In this document: one piece after another, positions 48,075 to 60,563 of the stretch
Layout: every line of letters starts with the position of its first letter
Position numbering within the stretch: position 1 is the first letter of the stretch
Origin: Erythroxylum novogranatense
Lineage: Eukaryota > Streptophyta > Magnoliopsida > Malpighiales > Erythroxylaceae
Direction: 5' to 3'
DNA: 64,000 nucleotides
NCBI GenBank assembly: GCA_029891385.1
Contig: CM057228.1
Coordinates: 79,534,964-79,598,963 of the forward strand
Program-made: the position numbers and the translations under genes
Notes under the pieces: generated by a model
Database searches by the model: none
Told to the model about the DNA's origin: nothing
Seen by the model: only the letters and a program-made list of their open reading frames with translations

Positions 48075-51000
48075 TGTAACATCTCATCACCGATGGGAAG
48101 GATAAAATAGTAAATTTGGATCAGGTTGTGATTTAGTACATGTATTTGCGCATACATGCATAAAATGGCCTCTATACAGATATGAAAAGTAATTTTTAAA
48201 AATGCACAAGATTGTACATGCACTCGTGACAATTCACGGCTATTGTGTCTTTGTGAAAAATGTGAATTTGTGTGTTTGAAAAATTGAATTGGAGTGATTT
48301 ATGTGTATTCTGCATAAAATTGCAAAGTGGGTATCGATGAGATTTCCGGTACTGAAAATGACTGTTCAATTGACACTCCAATTAAAGACATGATTTAGGA
48401 ATTTTGTTTTAGCATGAGCCATTGAAATTTGGAGAGATTTATGAAAGTCAAAGTGAATGAATTGATTGAATTGGAAATTGATAGGCATGAAAGTGAGTGA
48501 TTCTGAAAGAATTGAATCTCAATTCAGTCCCTAAGAGTCTAAATTTTTGAATTGAAGTAGTAAAGTTATAAGAGTTTGTATAAGGGCAATTTGGGTAAGA
48601 TACTTAAGATTATAAGGCTTAAGGTTAAAGGAAGGGGCAAAATGGACTTTTCATAATTAGTAAGGGTATAAAAAGGGAAATTAGGGTTTGTAAATGGGAA
48701 AAAGAGGAGGAACCGCGGAAGAAGAAGAGGAAGAGAAGAAGAAAATGGTTTTCGACGAAATCATGAAGAGTTTAAGGATTTTGAAAGCTAAATCAGGTAA
48801 GTTTAAGCCTCTTTCCTCTTGATTTGTTGATTGATTCTTGTTTTGAGTGTTAAAAGTTATCGAATGGGTGATTTACATGTTTGGTTTTTAGGGTTATCGT
48901 GTATGGATGAATTTTGATTGTTTTGTAAACGATATTGGATTAAAATAAGTTGAAAATGGAGTATAAGTGATGTTTTAAGTGTTTAGATGATTTATGTTTT
49001 GAAAAATGGGAAGAATTGGATTGAAATTGTTAAGAAATTAGGTTTCAGGAGGCTTAAAGGACTCGCACGTCGCGACGTGCTTATACACACGCCGCGGCGC
49101 AGGCAAACGTGCACGTCGTGGCGTAAGCGAGAATGCACGCCGCGGTGCACACTTGTGCCCTCGTCGAGGCGAGCTCAACCTTCGCCGCGGCTAGCTTTCT
49201 CACGCCGCGGCGAGCTACTGTTCCCAAACAAGTTATGTTTTGGTTTTTAAACCATAACTTTTTGTATCGATATTTAAATGAGATAATTTTGGATTTGTTA
49301 TGAACTAGAGACAAGGGTTTATACGTTTATGAAAAAGGAAAGTGTTGACTCAGTCTTTTAAAGTTCTCAATTTTGGATGGAAGTGTAGTGTAAAATATGG
49401 TTTCGACAAAAAGATAGTCCGTATCTATTTGGAGAATAATTTTTGGATTTTTCTGAAACAAAGTGAACGATTTTAGTGTCTATTGAGTTTTGATATTGAG
49501 GAAAGGCTATGATGGGGATTTTTGGGATAGTGCCAGAATGTCACGAAAGGGCATAGTACATATCTTTAAATTTCTACATGTGCATTATTGCTGAACTGGA
49601 CGATGTGTTAAATAAATGTGTTTTGACTTGTGATAGAGGCACATTTGAAACGTCAGCCCACCGACGTTGCCGAGACTTTCAGGCGTTAGCGCGGAAGTCA
49701 AGTGAGTGACCTAGACGGTTCTCCAATTATTACGTGTTATAATTTAGTGATTTTAATTCTCTGGAGAATAATGGTGGGACAGTGTTGATTGTGAACTCCG
49801 GACATAAGGTCCGAAATATTGGAGTGATATGATATAGAAGTTTTATGAGTATATGAGATTGTGATTGTGTTTTAATATGACAAATTGTGAATAAATTGTT
49901 CGATTGCGATAATTTGGAATTGATTGTGATATAGGAATACGTGAATAAAGTGATTGAATTATGGCATAAATGAATACGTGAATAAAGTGATTGAATTGTG
50001 GCATAAATGAATACGTGAATAACATGTCGTTCATACATGATTGCAAAATCATTTAATGACAGTTGTGACCGAAACAGCCACTGATCAGAGCTTTTAGCTC
50101 AACGTTATATTTGGGCCTCGAGCCCCACAGTGATTCAGAACCTCTGGCTCAACGATTAATGAGCCCTTAAAGGGACAGTTTCAGAGCCTACGGCTCAACG
50201 ATTAATAAGCCCTTAATGGGACAGTTTCAGAGCCTACGGCTCAACGATTAATGAGCCCTTAATGGGACAATTTCAAAGCCTTTGGCTCAACGATTAATGT
50301 GTTCTTATAGGGACAGTTCAGGCGCTCGGTCACAACACTGAAATAAATTGAAAAAGTGTTACATGCTGCATTTGATTTGATATGTTTGATTGAATGACAG
50401 GCAAAATGCCATCTACTGATGTGATAACAGTCATGGGGTACATCTAATTGTAAAATGTATGAAAAATTGTGATATGCCTAGTATTGTATGAAATATTAGG
50501 GCTGTTGACCAGAGTTGCCACTGATCAGAGCTTTTAGCTCAACGTGCGTAATTGAGCTTCGAGCTCATGAGTGATTCAGAGCCTCAAGCTCAACGTATAA
50601 TAAGTCGTGTATCCAGCATTGGATAAGGGACAGATATTAATGAGCCCTTCAATGGGACAATTTAGGCACTCGGTCACAGAAAAATGTTAATAAATGGTAA
50701 GTGAGTGAAATATGTATGTATCAAAATTGGGATGTATGAATGTGGATTTCTGTAAATGTGTAAATGGGCAATTTTTGTGAAAGTGTATTATGAGATAAGG
50801 TTAGATGTATGTGATTTGTAAAATGAGATCAAATAGATAGCAATGTGAATATAGGTTATGAATTGATTTTGTTACATGATTGAGCGGACCATCGATGATG
50901 GTCACTCATTGAGCTCGCAAAACTCACCCAAAATTTGTAATTATTTTTCAGGACTCAGAAGAATACCTCGTTAGGCAACAGGTGTATAGTGATCGCTTGA

Positions 51001-51286
51001 GAGTGATAGATGAGGACGGGATCAGTTGCGTCTGCATTATTGTGAGGACTTTGGAGTTATATTATGGTGTATTTATTAGAGGACCCTCGTGGTCATCACA
51101 TTATTTACCGGTCATGTTTTGTAAGACTTGTTTTTCGCAATTTATATAACGTAAGTGTATGTATGTCTCAAAAAGAAATTTATACTGTGATTTGACTGAG
51201 TGATGTTTCACGCCACCCTCGCAGGACATGGACTCGGATATCACCATTGATGTCGGGTCCGGGTCTTACGGGAGTGGGATGTTACA
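48075..51286 (+). mobile_element. 3' LTR of the Ty3/gypsy-like element (3212 bp)
   Basis: Nearly collinear with the 5' LTR. It carries a 37 bp tandem duplication (about 49943-50018, unit AATAAAGTGATTGAATT... ), an extra about 21 bp after CTCCGG near 49801, and about 21 bp more in the CG-dense block near 49170. Scattered substitutions indicate an old insertion. Confidence 0.88.
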
Positions 51287-51291
51287 GATTT

Positions 51292-52368
51292 ACTAGGTTG
51301 TTGTTTCATCTTCACTAGGAAAGAGTGTAAGAGATTTACTACATAACTTACAAGATGAATAAATCATTGAGTTTTCTTTGTTCATTTTTTATAGATGCAG
51401 AAATGGCATTTAAGGATAAGCTCAAGTTGTTTTCTCAAGGCCTTTATTAAGCTTTATTCTTCTAGTGATGACTCCATTAAAGCAAAACAGATGGAGCACA
51501 ACTTATATTTGAGCTCTCACAAGTTCTACGCTATGTTAACTTCACAACTTCACAACACGATTAAATTGTTGCATACTGTGAATTCTTCTACAATTAACTA
51601 AGCTTTTTGGATTATTATAGGTTCCACATCGACAATACTAAGTAGTCATAGGATTATGTTCTTTTTTTTTAATTTGAGCATTTATAATGTGTAAATTGAA
51701 CTTTTATTTATTATTTTGTCTATAAGAATTACTAAAATTGTAATTAAAATCTTTTATATGAATAATATTCTTTATATTAGTATAATTTAATAATATTTTA
51801 TTTTTATATACCATACTTCATATTTTGGATTAATAATATTTTTAATGTTTATTTTATTACAATTTTACAATAAAAAAATATATCTATAAATTATATAAAA
51901 ATTATATTGTTCAATAATATGTATTAAAATATATCAAATAATTTATTACAACATTGTATAATATTTGGTTTAAATCTAGCTAAAATATTTAGTTACGTTT
52001 TATAAAATGTAGCTAAAAATATTTGACTATGTTTTCATTATTAGCTCCAAAAAGAGTATAGTAAAAAACTATTGGCGACAATTTTTGAAAACATAGCTAA
52101 TATTTTTTGGTTATAAAAAGAAAGAGGTAGTCAAAAACTATTGACAACAATTTTTAAAAAATGTCACCTATGATTTTCAGCTATGAAGATTTAGTGATGT
52201 TTTGGGTGATGAAATATAGACGTAACTTATAGGCAATGTTTTTTACACATTTAGTTACGGTTATTTTTGGGCTAAATATGAACTTTATTGTAGTGCCTTT
52301 TACTCTATTTATTCATATTTTATTAAAATTATATTGTTATTATTAAATCATATATTTTAACATTCCTT
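51292..52368. other. AT-rich stretch; probable CACTA-type terminus near 52295
   Basis: No supported gene. From about 51960 the motifs AAATGTAGCTAAAAATA and TTTAGTTACG recur, and the stretch ends TTATTGTAGTG at 52295, whose complement CACTACAATAA resembles a CACTA transposon end. The opposite end was not located. A 68-codon open frame at 51395-51601 is unrecognised. Confidence 0.35.
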
Positions 52369-52390
52369 AGTTTAACTAAGGGTGAGCATT

Positions 52391-52570
52391 ATTCGGGCCG
52401 GCTCGATTACCCGGCCCGACCCGAATTAATTCAGATAACAAAATATCAAACTTCGGCTAAATCGGTTCGGCCCGAAAATTACCCAAAATTTGTTCGGGTT
52501 GAGATGGGTAACGCCGAAAAAATTTCGGGTTACCCAATTACCCGAATAACCAACTCTTCTCTCCCCTCTT
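52391..52570. repeat. Left subterminal CCCGAA/GGCCCG motif cluster of the hAT element
   Basis: GGCCCGACCCGAATT, CGGCCCGAAAATTACCC, TTCGGGTTACCC and ATTACCCGAATAA are packed into about 170 bp, mostly as the complement of the motifs at the right end, so the two ends mirror each other. Candidate transposase-binding region by analogy with other hAT elements. Confidence 0.7.
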
Positions 52571-54242
52571 CTAGTAACCCGAATTAGGTATTACTTTTCT
52601 CTCTAATTCCAATCAAATCGCACAAGTCACAGCTCATTTCCTTCTTTCTTCTAACTTCGGTTCTTCACTTCTTCCCATCTTCCTACCTAACCTAACCTAA
52701 ACCGAAACTTGCCTTTCTCTCCACCATCTAAACTGCTATTCTTCTCACCTTCACGGCTTCACCTTATGTAAGGAAAAAATAAGATCTAAGGTACTGAGAT
52801 GATCTTCTTCAGAAGCGGAAACGTGGTGTCGATGTTGGAGATGTGACTGTTGTTGGATCTGTATTTTGCTCACTGCCTTCTCCTAAGATCGTTGTTGCTT
52901 CGTTCTTGTGTCTGCGTCTCGCCGTCTCCTACTTTCCTTCCGTCCTTCGTGTTCTTCTGTTGGGTTTCCTAAATATGCCTTCCACCATCGCTAGATCCAT
53001 ACATATTCAGGTCATAATCCTAACTGTTCAGGTCATAATACGTGTTCTTCGTGTTCTTAGTGAACTAATTGCTACTTGTTAGAGAGGTTTCAACTTTCAA
53101 GTTTAAATTATCTCCGACTTGTCATAATCCTAACTGGAGTCTGGAATATGCATATTCAGGTCGTTCGAAAATCATTCACTGCGATATTAAGGCAGCATAT
53201 ATTCTTCTTGATTAAAGCTTTGAACCTAAGGTAAGCTACACTACAAACAAGTTCGTTAAAGTTTCTGTTGTTGATTGACTATATGATTTTTATACCTGCA
53301 TTTTGCTTCGTGTTGTGATTTCTGAAGGCTTTTGGATTGAACTTGGACGTTAGGTGAATGCTAGAAAATCTAATCTTCTTGAAAGATTGCATTTTTGGCT
53401 CTCAAATCAAATGCTTTGTGCTTACTGCTTTGTTTGGTTTCTATGTTACATTGGGTTATATACTTATATATAATTTTCTGGTTCTTGTTTAATTGTTTTG
53501 AGATGCGTTTCTTTTGGCTTTAGTTTAACCGGTGTAAGGAAATTGAGGAACTAGTGAGGGAAAGGAAAATTATAGGGGAGAGGGTTTAGAGAAAATTAAG
53601 GGAAGGTTAGGACGAGCTGGAGGGACTGTATGTAGTAAAGATGGTAGAACCTCTGAAGATTGAATTGGTTTTTCACTTGAAAAATTATGGTTCTTTTACA
53701 ATCACAGTGCCTCCTTTCCTATTTGCAGGAGATTCTCAATCATACAAAAAGCATTAATTGGATGAAATTTGAAGAATAAAAATTTACTTTGTGGTATAAC
53801 TGGGAATAATATCTTAGTAGTGTGTTGCATTATTATCGCTTCCTTATGAGAATAAACCTGAAGGAAACTGTTTTCTTTTTCTTTTCTTTTTTTGAGAGAA
53901 TAAGAGATTGTTGCAATTGATACCTATGCAAGCATTATATGCCATTAGCAATGAGACCTGTGAGGGAGTGTTTGCAGTGCAGATATGTCCATTCCTTCTA
54001 AAGTGATTGCTTCAGTTTTTGGGACAGTGTAAGTTAGGGCTTTGAAGATGATATTCATGTGGAAAGGTGAATGTTTTATTTCCTTAGGACCTCAAAATTT
54101 TAGTATTAGTAATTGGATTTGAGCTGCATATCGAATGTGGTTTACACTTTTCAATAATTATTACTATATAATGGTGAGATGGGCTGCTGAACATGTTTGG
54201 ATTTCGATCTTGAATGTTGGGTTTGTTTTTTCCTGTTTTTAG

Positions 54243-56441
54243 ATGGAACAAGAAGGGTCAAATAATCCAATGATTCCATTCAACGTCGAGTCTCCGAATG
54301 AAGAGGCTAGAGAGGCCTCTGGAAAAGAGATGCCTCCAGTTCCACTAGCACCAAAGCGAAAGGCTATGGCAAAAAGATCTAAGGTATGGCATCATTTTAC
54401 TGCATTTGTGGCTGAAGATGAAACTAGAAAAGGTAGATGCAATTATTGTGGTAAAGAGTATGCTGTCGATTCAAAAAGTATAGGTACTCGTCCACTTATT
54501 TATCACATGAATCATTGCACAATGAGCCCCTTCTTAGATCCTAATCAACGTGAAGTTAATGTAGTTAAGGGTGAGGGGGTAGTCAAAATATTATGAAAGC
54601 TTGGAAGTTTGATCAAAATGTTGCTAGGGAGGCTTTGATGTATATGGTTGTACTAGACGAACTCCTTTTCAAATTTGTAGAGAACCAAGGCTTTAGACAT
54701 TTTATGTCTAAAGTTCAACCAAAGTTCATTTTTTCATCCTGATTTACTGTGTCTAGGGACAACTTCCAAATCTATATAAATGAGAGGAATAAGTTGAAGC
54801 AATTGTTAAGGAACTCCACCCATAGTGTTTGTCTGACAACGGATACATGGACTTCTTTTCAAAGAATCAATTATATGTGTTTAACTGTACATTTTATTGA
54901 TAATGATTGGAAATTGAACAAGAGGATCATTAACTTTTGCCCTATTGATAATCATAAGGGCGAGGCCATTAGTATGGCAGTTGAGAGGTGTTTGATTGAA
55001 TGGGGCATTGATAACGTGCTAACGATGACTGTTGACAATGCTAGCTCGAATGATACTACCATTGCATATTTGAAAAAAAGGTTTAGCACTAGGAAAATAG
55101 TGTTGTTCGATGTGAACACTTTCATGTTAGGTGTGTTGCTCATATAATTAATTTGGTGGTTGGTGATGGTTTAAGTGAAATTTCTAGCTCAATTATGCGA
55201 ATTCGAGCTGCTGTTAGCTTTGTTAGACAATCCCCTGCTAGGTTGAAAAGGTTTAACGAGGCAATTGTGATGGAGATGATTGATTGTAAAAAGTCGTTGT
55301 GTTTAGATGTTTCAACTAGATGGAATTCGACTTATTCGATGCTTGATGTTGCCCAAAACTTTGAAAAAGCTTTTGAGAGATTTGAAGTTCTTGATCCTAG
55401 TTTTAAGAGTGAGATGGAGGGTGATATGGGGGTTCCTACTTGTAATGATTGGGAGGTTGCTAGAAGATTAACATTATTCTTGAAGCAATTTTATGAGTTG
55501 ACTTTGAGAGTTTTGGGCTCTTATTATGTGACTTCAAATACTTATTTTAGTGAAATAAGTACAGTGGCTAGTAATTTAGATCAAATGGTAAACAACAATG
55601 ATCTTGAATTGAGTTTGATGGCAAGCAATATGAAAAGGAAATTTGACGAGTATTGGGGAAATATTGAGAAGGCCAATATGTTCATTTATATTGCTGCTAT
55701 TCTTGATCCTCGATCTAAATTAGAGTATGTGGAATTTGATTTTCAGCAACTTTATAATGAGGAGGATGTTTCATGTATGTGTCATAAGGTGAGAGATACT
55801 TTGTTTGCCATGTTTAATGAGTACAAATACATGTTGTCACCTCAAATTAGCCGATCATTTGAGAGAGGGCAATCTTCAAGCAATTTAGAGAAGGATAGTG
55901 AACCATTTGAGACTATGGAATCCAAATTTAAGAAATTCAAGAGTGCAATGGGAGGTTGGGATACACGATCGAAATTAGATAAGTATTTGGGTGAAGGGGC
56001 AGAAGTGGATTGTGAAAACTTTGACATACTTGGATGGTGGAAAATTAATGGAGCAAGGTTTCCTACACTTGCTATCATGGCTCGTGATGTTCTAGCAATC
56101 CCTATCTCAACCGTGTCTTCGAAGAGTGCTTTTAGCACATGAGGGAGGGTTCTTGATGCATTTAGGAGCTCATTGACCCCTAGAATTGTTCAAGCACTTA
56201 TATGTGGACATGATTGAATTAGAGCTTCAGTGACTCGTCATGAGATCAAAATTGAGGAGAATTTGGAGGAGTTAGAACGTTTGGAAAATGGTAATTTTCT
56301 TTTTTTATAGCTTTATTATTTAATATTTCAATTTGTTATACATTGTGATATTTTTGCATGATTGATTTATTCTCTGATTTATGTTCTTTTAATGTAGAAT
56401 TGTCACAAATTTCTTTGGAGCCTGGATTACCTGAAGTTTGA
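54243..56441 (+). pseudogene. hAT transposase (BED zinc finger, RNase H-like core, dimerisation domain), broken
   Basis: Starts at an ATG just after a splice-acceptor-like TTTTTAG. Domains in order: a BED-type zinc finger in residues about 45-92 (VWHHFTAF, RCNYCGKEY, YHMNHC); RNase H-like core with CLTTDTWTS and MTVDNASSND in a second piece (54749-55147); the VRCVAHIINL-type continuation, DVSTRWNSTYSML and the long 55153-56142 piece with AILDPRSKLEYVEF and the start of the C-terminal dimerisation domain (ILGWWKINGARFPTLAIMARDVLAIP). Damage: frameshifts near 54585 and 55110, and stops at 54740, 56140 and 56215. A small intron (56291-56397) joins the last codons ending at 56441. The enzyme would cut and paste the element; this copy cannot make it. 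Confidence 0.92.
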
Positions 56442-56630
56442 TGACTTTCATGATTTACCAGACTCCATCGAAAAGAAAAGAAGTGAGTCGAACAAACTCT
56501 CGACTTGGTTTAATTTACCAGGCTACTTTTCATGGCTGTTTTTTTCTTGTAGAATTAACAATCAAATTATGTTAGTCAATTGTAATATTTGGACTCTTTT
56601 TTTATATATTATTTCGGGTAACTCAAAATT

Positions 56631-56850
56631 TTCGGGCCGGGTAAATTCGGGATATTAAAATATTGGGTTCAGGCCGAACTAGTTCGGGTAATTACAATTT
56701 CGAGTTCGGGCCGGGTAAGTTCCATTTTGGGTTCGGACCGGAAAATTTCGGGTAATTACAATTCGGGTTCGGGCCGGGTAAGTTCCATTTTAGGTTCAGG
56801 CCGAAAATTTTGGGTAATTACAATTTCGGGTTCGGGCCGGGTAATATAAA
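56631..56850 (+). repeat. Right subterminal ~63 bp tandem repeat of the hAT element
   Basis: TTCGGGCCGGGTAA-type cores start at 56631, 56705, 56768 and 56831 (spacings 74, 63, 63), separated by GTAATTACAATTTCGGG and AGTTCCATTTTGGGTTC-like phrases. Confidence 0.85.
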
Positions 56851-56930
56851 AAAATTTCGGATAATTCGGACTTTACCCAAATAGTGCAAATTTGGCCCGA
56901 TTTGTCCGAATGCTCACCCCAAAGTTTAAC

Positions 56931-58036
56931 AACCTTGTAATTGCATCTAAAGAAGGCAAATCAATTATACCACCAGTACTATCCGCACAGCTTTATTTTT
57001 ATTAATTATGTTTGAAGAGGAAAGTCTATATCTATGTTTGTGGTGATGATGGCTTTCTTTAACCAATCATAACACCATGGTCTGATCTTTCATCATTTGA
57101 GAAAATCCAGTTTTAATAATAATCCATTAGCATGTTGAACACTATGAAAGAGATTAGAATTAGAGAGGGTGGCAGACAACCAACAATACTAGTCTATAAA
57201 GACTATTCCTCAATAGCCAACACCTTCTACTCCAATATAACACCTCTACCACTACCATCGTCCTTAAGATAAACCCTTATAGGTGGCAAACTAGAGAGAG
57301 ATGAAGAAAACGATGTTGTGGTCTCTAACATAGGATGTCCAACTGGGGATGATGGCTCTATTTTTAATACAGAATCTGTCATGTATGCTCTTTTAAACCA
57401 AACTAGATGAAAGTTTAAAGTTCTGTTGATTTGAAGCTTAATTCTTTTTTAATGCTACTAAAACGTTAGAGTCTGAGTTAAGTTCATAAAAGGAAATATT
57501 TACACAAAAATTTAAATCAGACCTAAATATTTGGCAGTGGTTGAAAAGAACCTTAAGATTATAAAAAATTTTGTTTAAACCTCAGATTAAGGAAACCCTA
57601 TATTCTCATTTGGGTTGAATACTCTGACATTTTGTTAGTTGGACACTGCCCCTCTTATTGTCTAATGGTTATTAGTTAAATCTCTGGACATGTATTTTAG
57701 CCTCCTTTATTTCTCTCCATCTCTTCTCTATTTGTCTTCGTTTGTGTCGGTTGTTTGTCTTCATCGCTCTTTGGCAAATCTTTTATTACATCTTAGATTC
57801 ATTAACGAATTTGAATTGAGCTTTAGTATTGGCAAATGGAGGAACTGGTTGGACTTGGACACCTTAAATATTATCAGTTCTCAAAATAGTAGAGACGTGT
57901 ATTACATAGCTGGGACTCTGGTTTATTACATGTTCCTCATTCCCTCACTCAGCTGAAGATGGTTTCCTCTTGCAATGAATGCCTCCCTTGTCCAGTTCTA
58001 TAGTTTTGGAATTACATCTTCCGCTTCAGTGCGTTT
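56931..58036. other. Intergenic sequence, no gene supported
   Basis: Unique-looking, moderately AT-rich. An 88-codon frame at 57690-57956 starts with a signal-peptide-like hydrophobic run but matches nothing known and has no flanking exon signals I can defend. Confidence 0.5.
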
Positions 58037-58300
58037 TTACTGAAGTGTTCTAAGTTTTCTTTCCTTCCACAAACCATATACGCAGCAGATTAGTGAAAGT
58101 CTAAACAGCTTCCGGTCTCCTTTCAACCTGAATCGAATTCTGCTTGCCCAGCTAATAACGCCGGTCCAATAGTCCGGTAGCTTGAGAAACAATTTGCATA
58201 CATTGTAAATCCTGGTTTTGCCTGGCATATAACGATTTGTATTCCATAACAGAATTGTCATGAGAAGAAAAGTGCATGCTTGGTTCAAGCTGTACGTCAA
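58037..58300 (-). pseudogene. Probable LINE (non-LTR) reverse-transcriptase tail remnant
   Basis: The 87-codon frame resembles the zinc-binding tail of plant L1-type reverse transcriptases: WTGVISWASRI, then a short basic stretch, then LSLICCVYGLWKERKLRTLQ, where L-x-x-x-x-Y-x-x-W-x-E-R-N is the usual pattern. The upstream catalytic part is not found on this strand, so it is a short, dead 3' fragment at best. Confidence 0.45.
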
Positions 58301-60081
58301 ATTAACTTTTCCCGGACATAGATTCTGTGTTTTTAAGTCACCAATACAATACGGTTAATTAGCTAGATTATGACACTCCAGTCCAGTTAATCCACTAAGA
58401 AACATTAAGAGGAATAGCCACGTTTCCAGGAAATTTCACCGAGCATTGCGTTTTCAACTACACAAATATAAGGCCATAGACATCACGATATCTTGCTGGA
58501 TCCATCAAGTACGGACACTAACTAGCTGAGTAGACAAGCCTCTTGCAACACATGACAACTTCAGTTGAAAGGTTGCATTTAATTTACTAATGTTGATAGA
58601 TACCGTTATGATCTGGTGGGAACAGGCAAAGTGCGTCTTGGAAGAACTTAAGATGCCATAGATTGATGTAATCTTAGGTAACGCATTTCTAGGCTAAGCC
58701 GAAAGATGGTTGCCAGACCTACCATATATATGCTGGGTTCCCTTGGCCTACAAGACACCTTCCTACCGAGCCACAGGTATCTGATTTTGTCAGGTTCTTT
58801 TTCATTTTGTGCCTTCTATTTATGAAGTGTACGAATCACTGATGGGTCCAATTGCACCACTATGCCAACCAAAGTCATTATAAGCCTCTAAATTGTACCA
58901 CTAAAGTAAGTCGCTAATCTTGATTAGCCCTAATTAAACACCCTTTCTAGCTGTTAAGTGCTAACTAGTGTGATTTAGACCCAACCCACGTGATCCTGTC
59001 GAGATTTGCTGATCGCTTAAAACATGACTCACAGTACCAACAAAATGGAATCTCTCTTTTGTACTTTTTAATAGTGAATTAACATCACCTTTTGTATTGA
59101 TACTCAAATTGCTTGATTAGCCTGCAGTTTCCGGGCTGTGGAAAGCACTCGTGTAAGAAAAAAAATTTTACTTTTGGCTATCGGTATACACTTTTCATGT
59201 ACTTGTACACACTTTTTTGCTTCTTTGAATCCGTTTCTCCATCTGTGATCGAATGAATAAGAGAATCCCCTGAGACATAATGTCTGTAAAATTGGACTAA
59301 ACTCGCCAAACTCCAGGGCTAAAAACATTTTTAGTATAACCTTTATATGTAAGATATAATAGACTTGTATTCTTAATCAAAGCGTAAAAGATAAGAAGGC
59401 AATGATATAACTAATCATTGATGATTCATTTTATTAAATAAGAATTTGTTATTTTTTATGACAGGAGTAAGCATGAAACATTTTACGAAGTAATTTTGTA
59501 AATTGAATTGAAGTTAACGGTTGATATATATATAGACTTTTGACAGGCCACCTACTAATTGTATCTGAGATATCAAGTTGTTTTCGTCACCATATATGGT
59601 TGGCATATATATATATGCGATACGTCAATTTCAGTTATCATTATGTTCATTGGAAAAAATGTTGGTAGACGACGAACATGAAATTTATGTTAATGTTCGA
59701 TATCGATAAATGGTGCTCTATCGTATTAAAGAAATCACCTTTTGTTTTGAGAGTATTTAAGTTTTTTAAGTAGATGTTCCTTTTTCCATTTACAACATGA
59801 GGCTGGAGGCTGGAGTAATGTCTTCCATTCCAATTACGATTACAATCTTTTTCATGCTTGGCCATATATTTAGAGATACTTGCTATCATAAATTTATCCA
59901 TTTCCATAAATGTAGAGAGTAAACTTCCCTCCCGACGACCGATCAACCTCTGGAGTCCTCCTCCGTTAAAATATTGTTTACGTTCAAGTAGCTCAAATTA
60001 AGAGTAGAAAGATACTGAGACAAAGGATCCTAAATACGCACTACCAGATTCCGTATATCACCTACTTACCACCCAACCTCA
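58301..60081. other. Intergenic sequence upstream of the SPIRAL1-like gene
   Basis: No gene supported. Short frames at 59104-59328 and 59647-59946 on the - strand are unrecognised. Short TATATA runs occur near 59528 and 59611. Confidence 0.5.
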
Positions 60082-60091
60082 CTATATATTA
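60082..60091 (+). promoter_or_regulatory. TATA box of the SPIRAL1-like gene
   Basis: CTATATATTA lies about 60 bp upstream of the start codon, with a pyrimidine-rich TTCTCTTCATTT at a suitable distance for the transcription start near 60100-60115. Confidence 0.65.
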
Positions 60092-60148
60092 GGGTTCTCT
60101 TCATTTGCAGTTACACAATTGACAAATCTTAACAACTACCTAGCACCT

Positions 60149-60563
60149 ATGAGTAGAGGTGGCAGCTACGGCGGAGGGCAGAGTTCCCTGGGTTACCTTT
60201 TCGGCTCCGATGAGCAGCCTAATGCACCGCCGCCTTCTCGCCCTGTTAACCTACCACCTTACGGTGTTGACACTACCCTAGACCATAAACCTACTGATAG
60301 TCCTCCTTCCGGTGACGGCAAGCAGAAACTCGCCTCAAACAACTACCATAGAGCTCAAGGCCAGAATTCAGGGAACTTTATTACTGTAAGTATTATTTAT
60401 TTAGAGGCTATTTGATGAGAATCTATATGTTTGCGGTAGCATATCTGAGTTGAATTATTGACTTACAACATGCATGATTTTCCACCAGGATCGTCCAACC
60501 ACTAAAGTCAAGTCAGTTCCAGGAGGTGATTCATCTCTGGGGTATCTGTTTGGAGACAAGTGA
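60149..60563 (+). CDS. SP1L: SPIRAL1-like microtubule-associated protein (two exons)
   Basis: Exons 60149-60385 and 60489-60563, with a 103 bp intron that has clean ends (ACT|GTAAGT and TCCACCAG|GAT) in phase 0. The protein is 103 residues, usual for this plant family. It carries both conserved ends: MSRGGSYGGGQSSLGYLFG at the N terminus and PGGDSSLGYLFGDK at the C terminus, plus the NNY-RAQGQNSGNFIT|DRPTTKVK core that the intron splits. The middle is rich in Pro, Ser and Asp. Family members bind cortical microtubules and help directional cell expansion; that role is known for SPIRAL1 proteins, not shown here. The start was chosen at the ATG giving MSRG, the family N terminus. An in-frame TTG lies 30 bp upstream but is not needed. 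It is the only intact, convincingly functional gene in the window. Exact paralogue number cannot be assigned. Confidence 0.93.

Larger units (their letters stand above)
41667..51286 (+). mobile_element. Full-length decayed Ty3/gypsy-like LTR retrotransposon (9.6 kb)
   Basis: Two LTRs (41667-44800 and 48075-51286) begin TGTAACATC and end GTTACA. A primer-binding site follows the first and a polypurine tract precedes the second. Flanks are TATTT (41662-41666) and GATTT (51287-51291), a 5 bp target duplication with one mismatch. The 3.27 kb internal part is too short for intact gag-pol. Confidence 0.88.
52377..56922 (+). mobile_element. hAT-superfamily DNA transposon, full length (4546 bp)
   Basis: Terminal inverted repeats TAAGGGTGAGCATT (52377-52390) and, complemented, TTGGGGTGAGCATT (56909-56922) match at 12 of 14 positions. 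They are flanked by a perfect 8 bp duplication AGTTTAAC (52369-52376 and 56923-56930), the length typical of hAT. The transposase remnant and inverted TTCGGG/CCCGAA subterminal motifs lie inside. Confidence 0.93.

Noticed and set aside
46421..48381. Several 60-120 codon frames in the gypsy internal region and 3' LTR
   Set aside because: Mostly antisense, no recognisable domains, expected in an AT-rich decayed element.
51395..51601. Possible second exon of the mitochondrial carrier across the gypsy insertion
   Set aside because: It follows an acceptor-like TTATAG, but the translated sequence does not match carrier motifs.
52843..53082. 79-codon frame in the 5' part of the hAT element
   Set aside because: Hydrophobic, unrecognised, not joined to the transposase by a convincing splice; more likely untranslated leader or intron.
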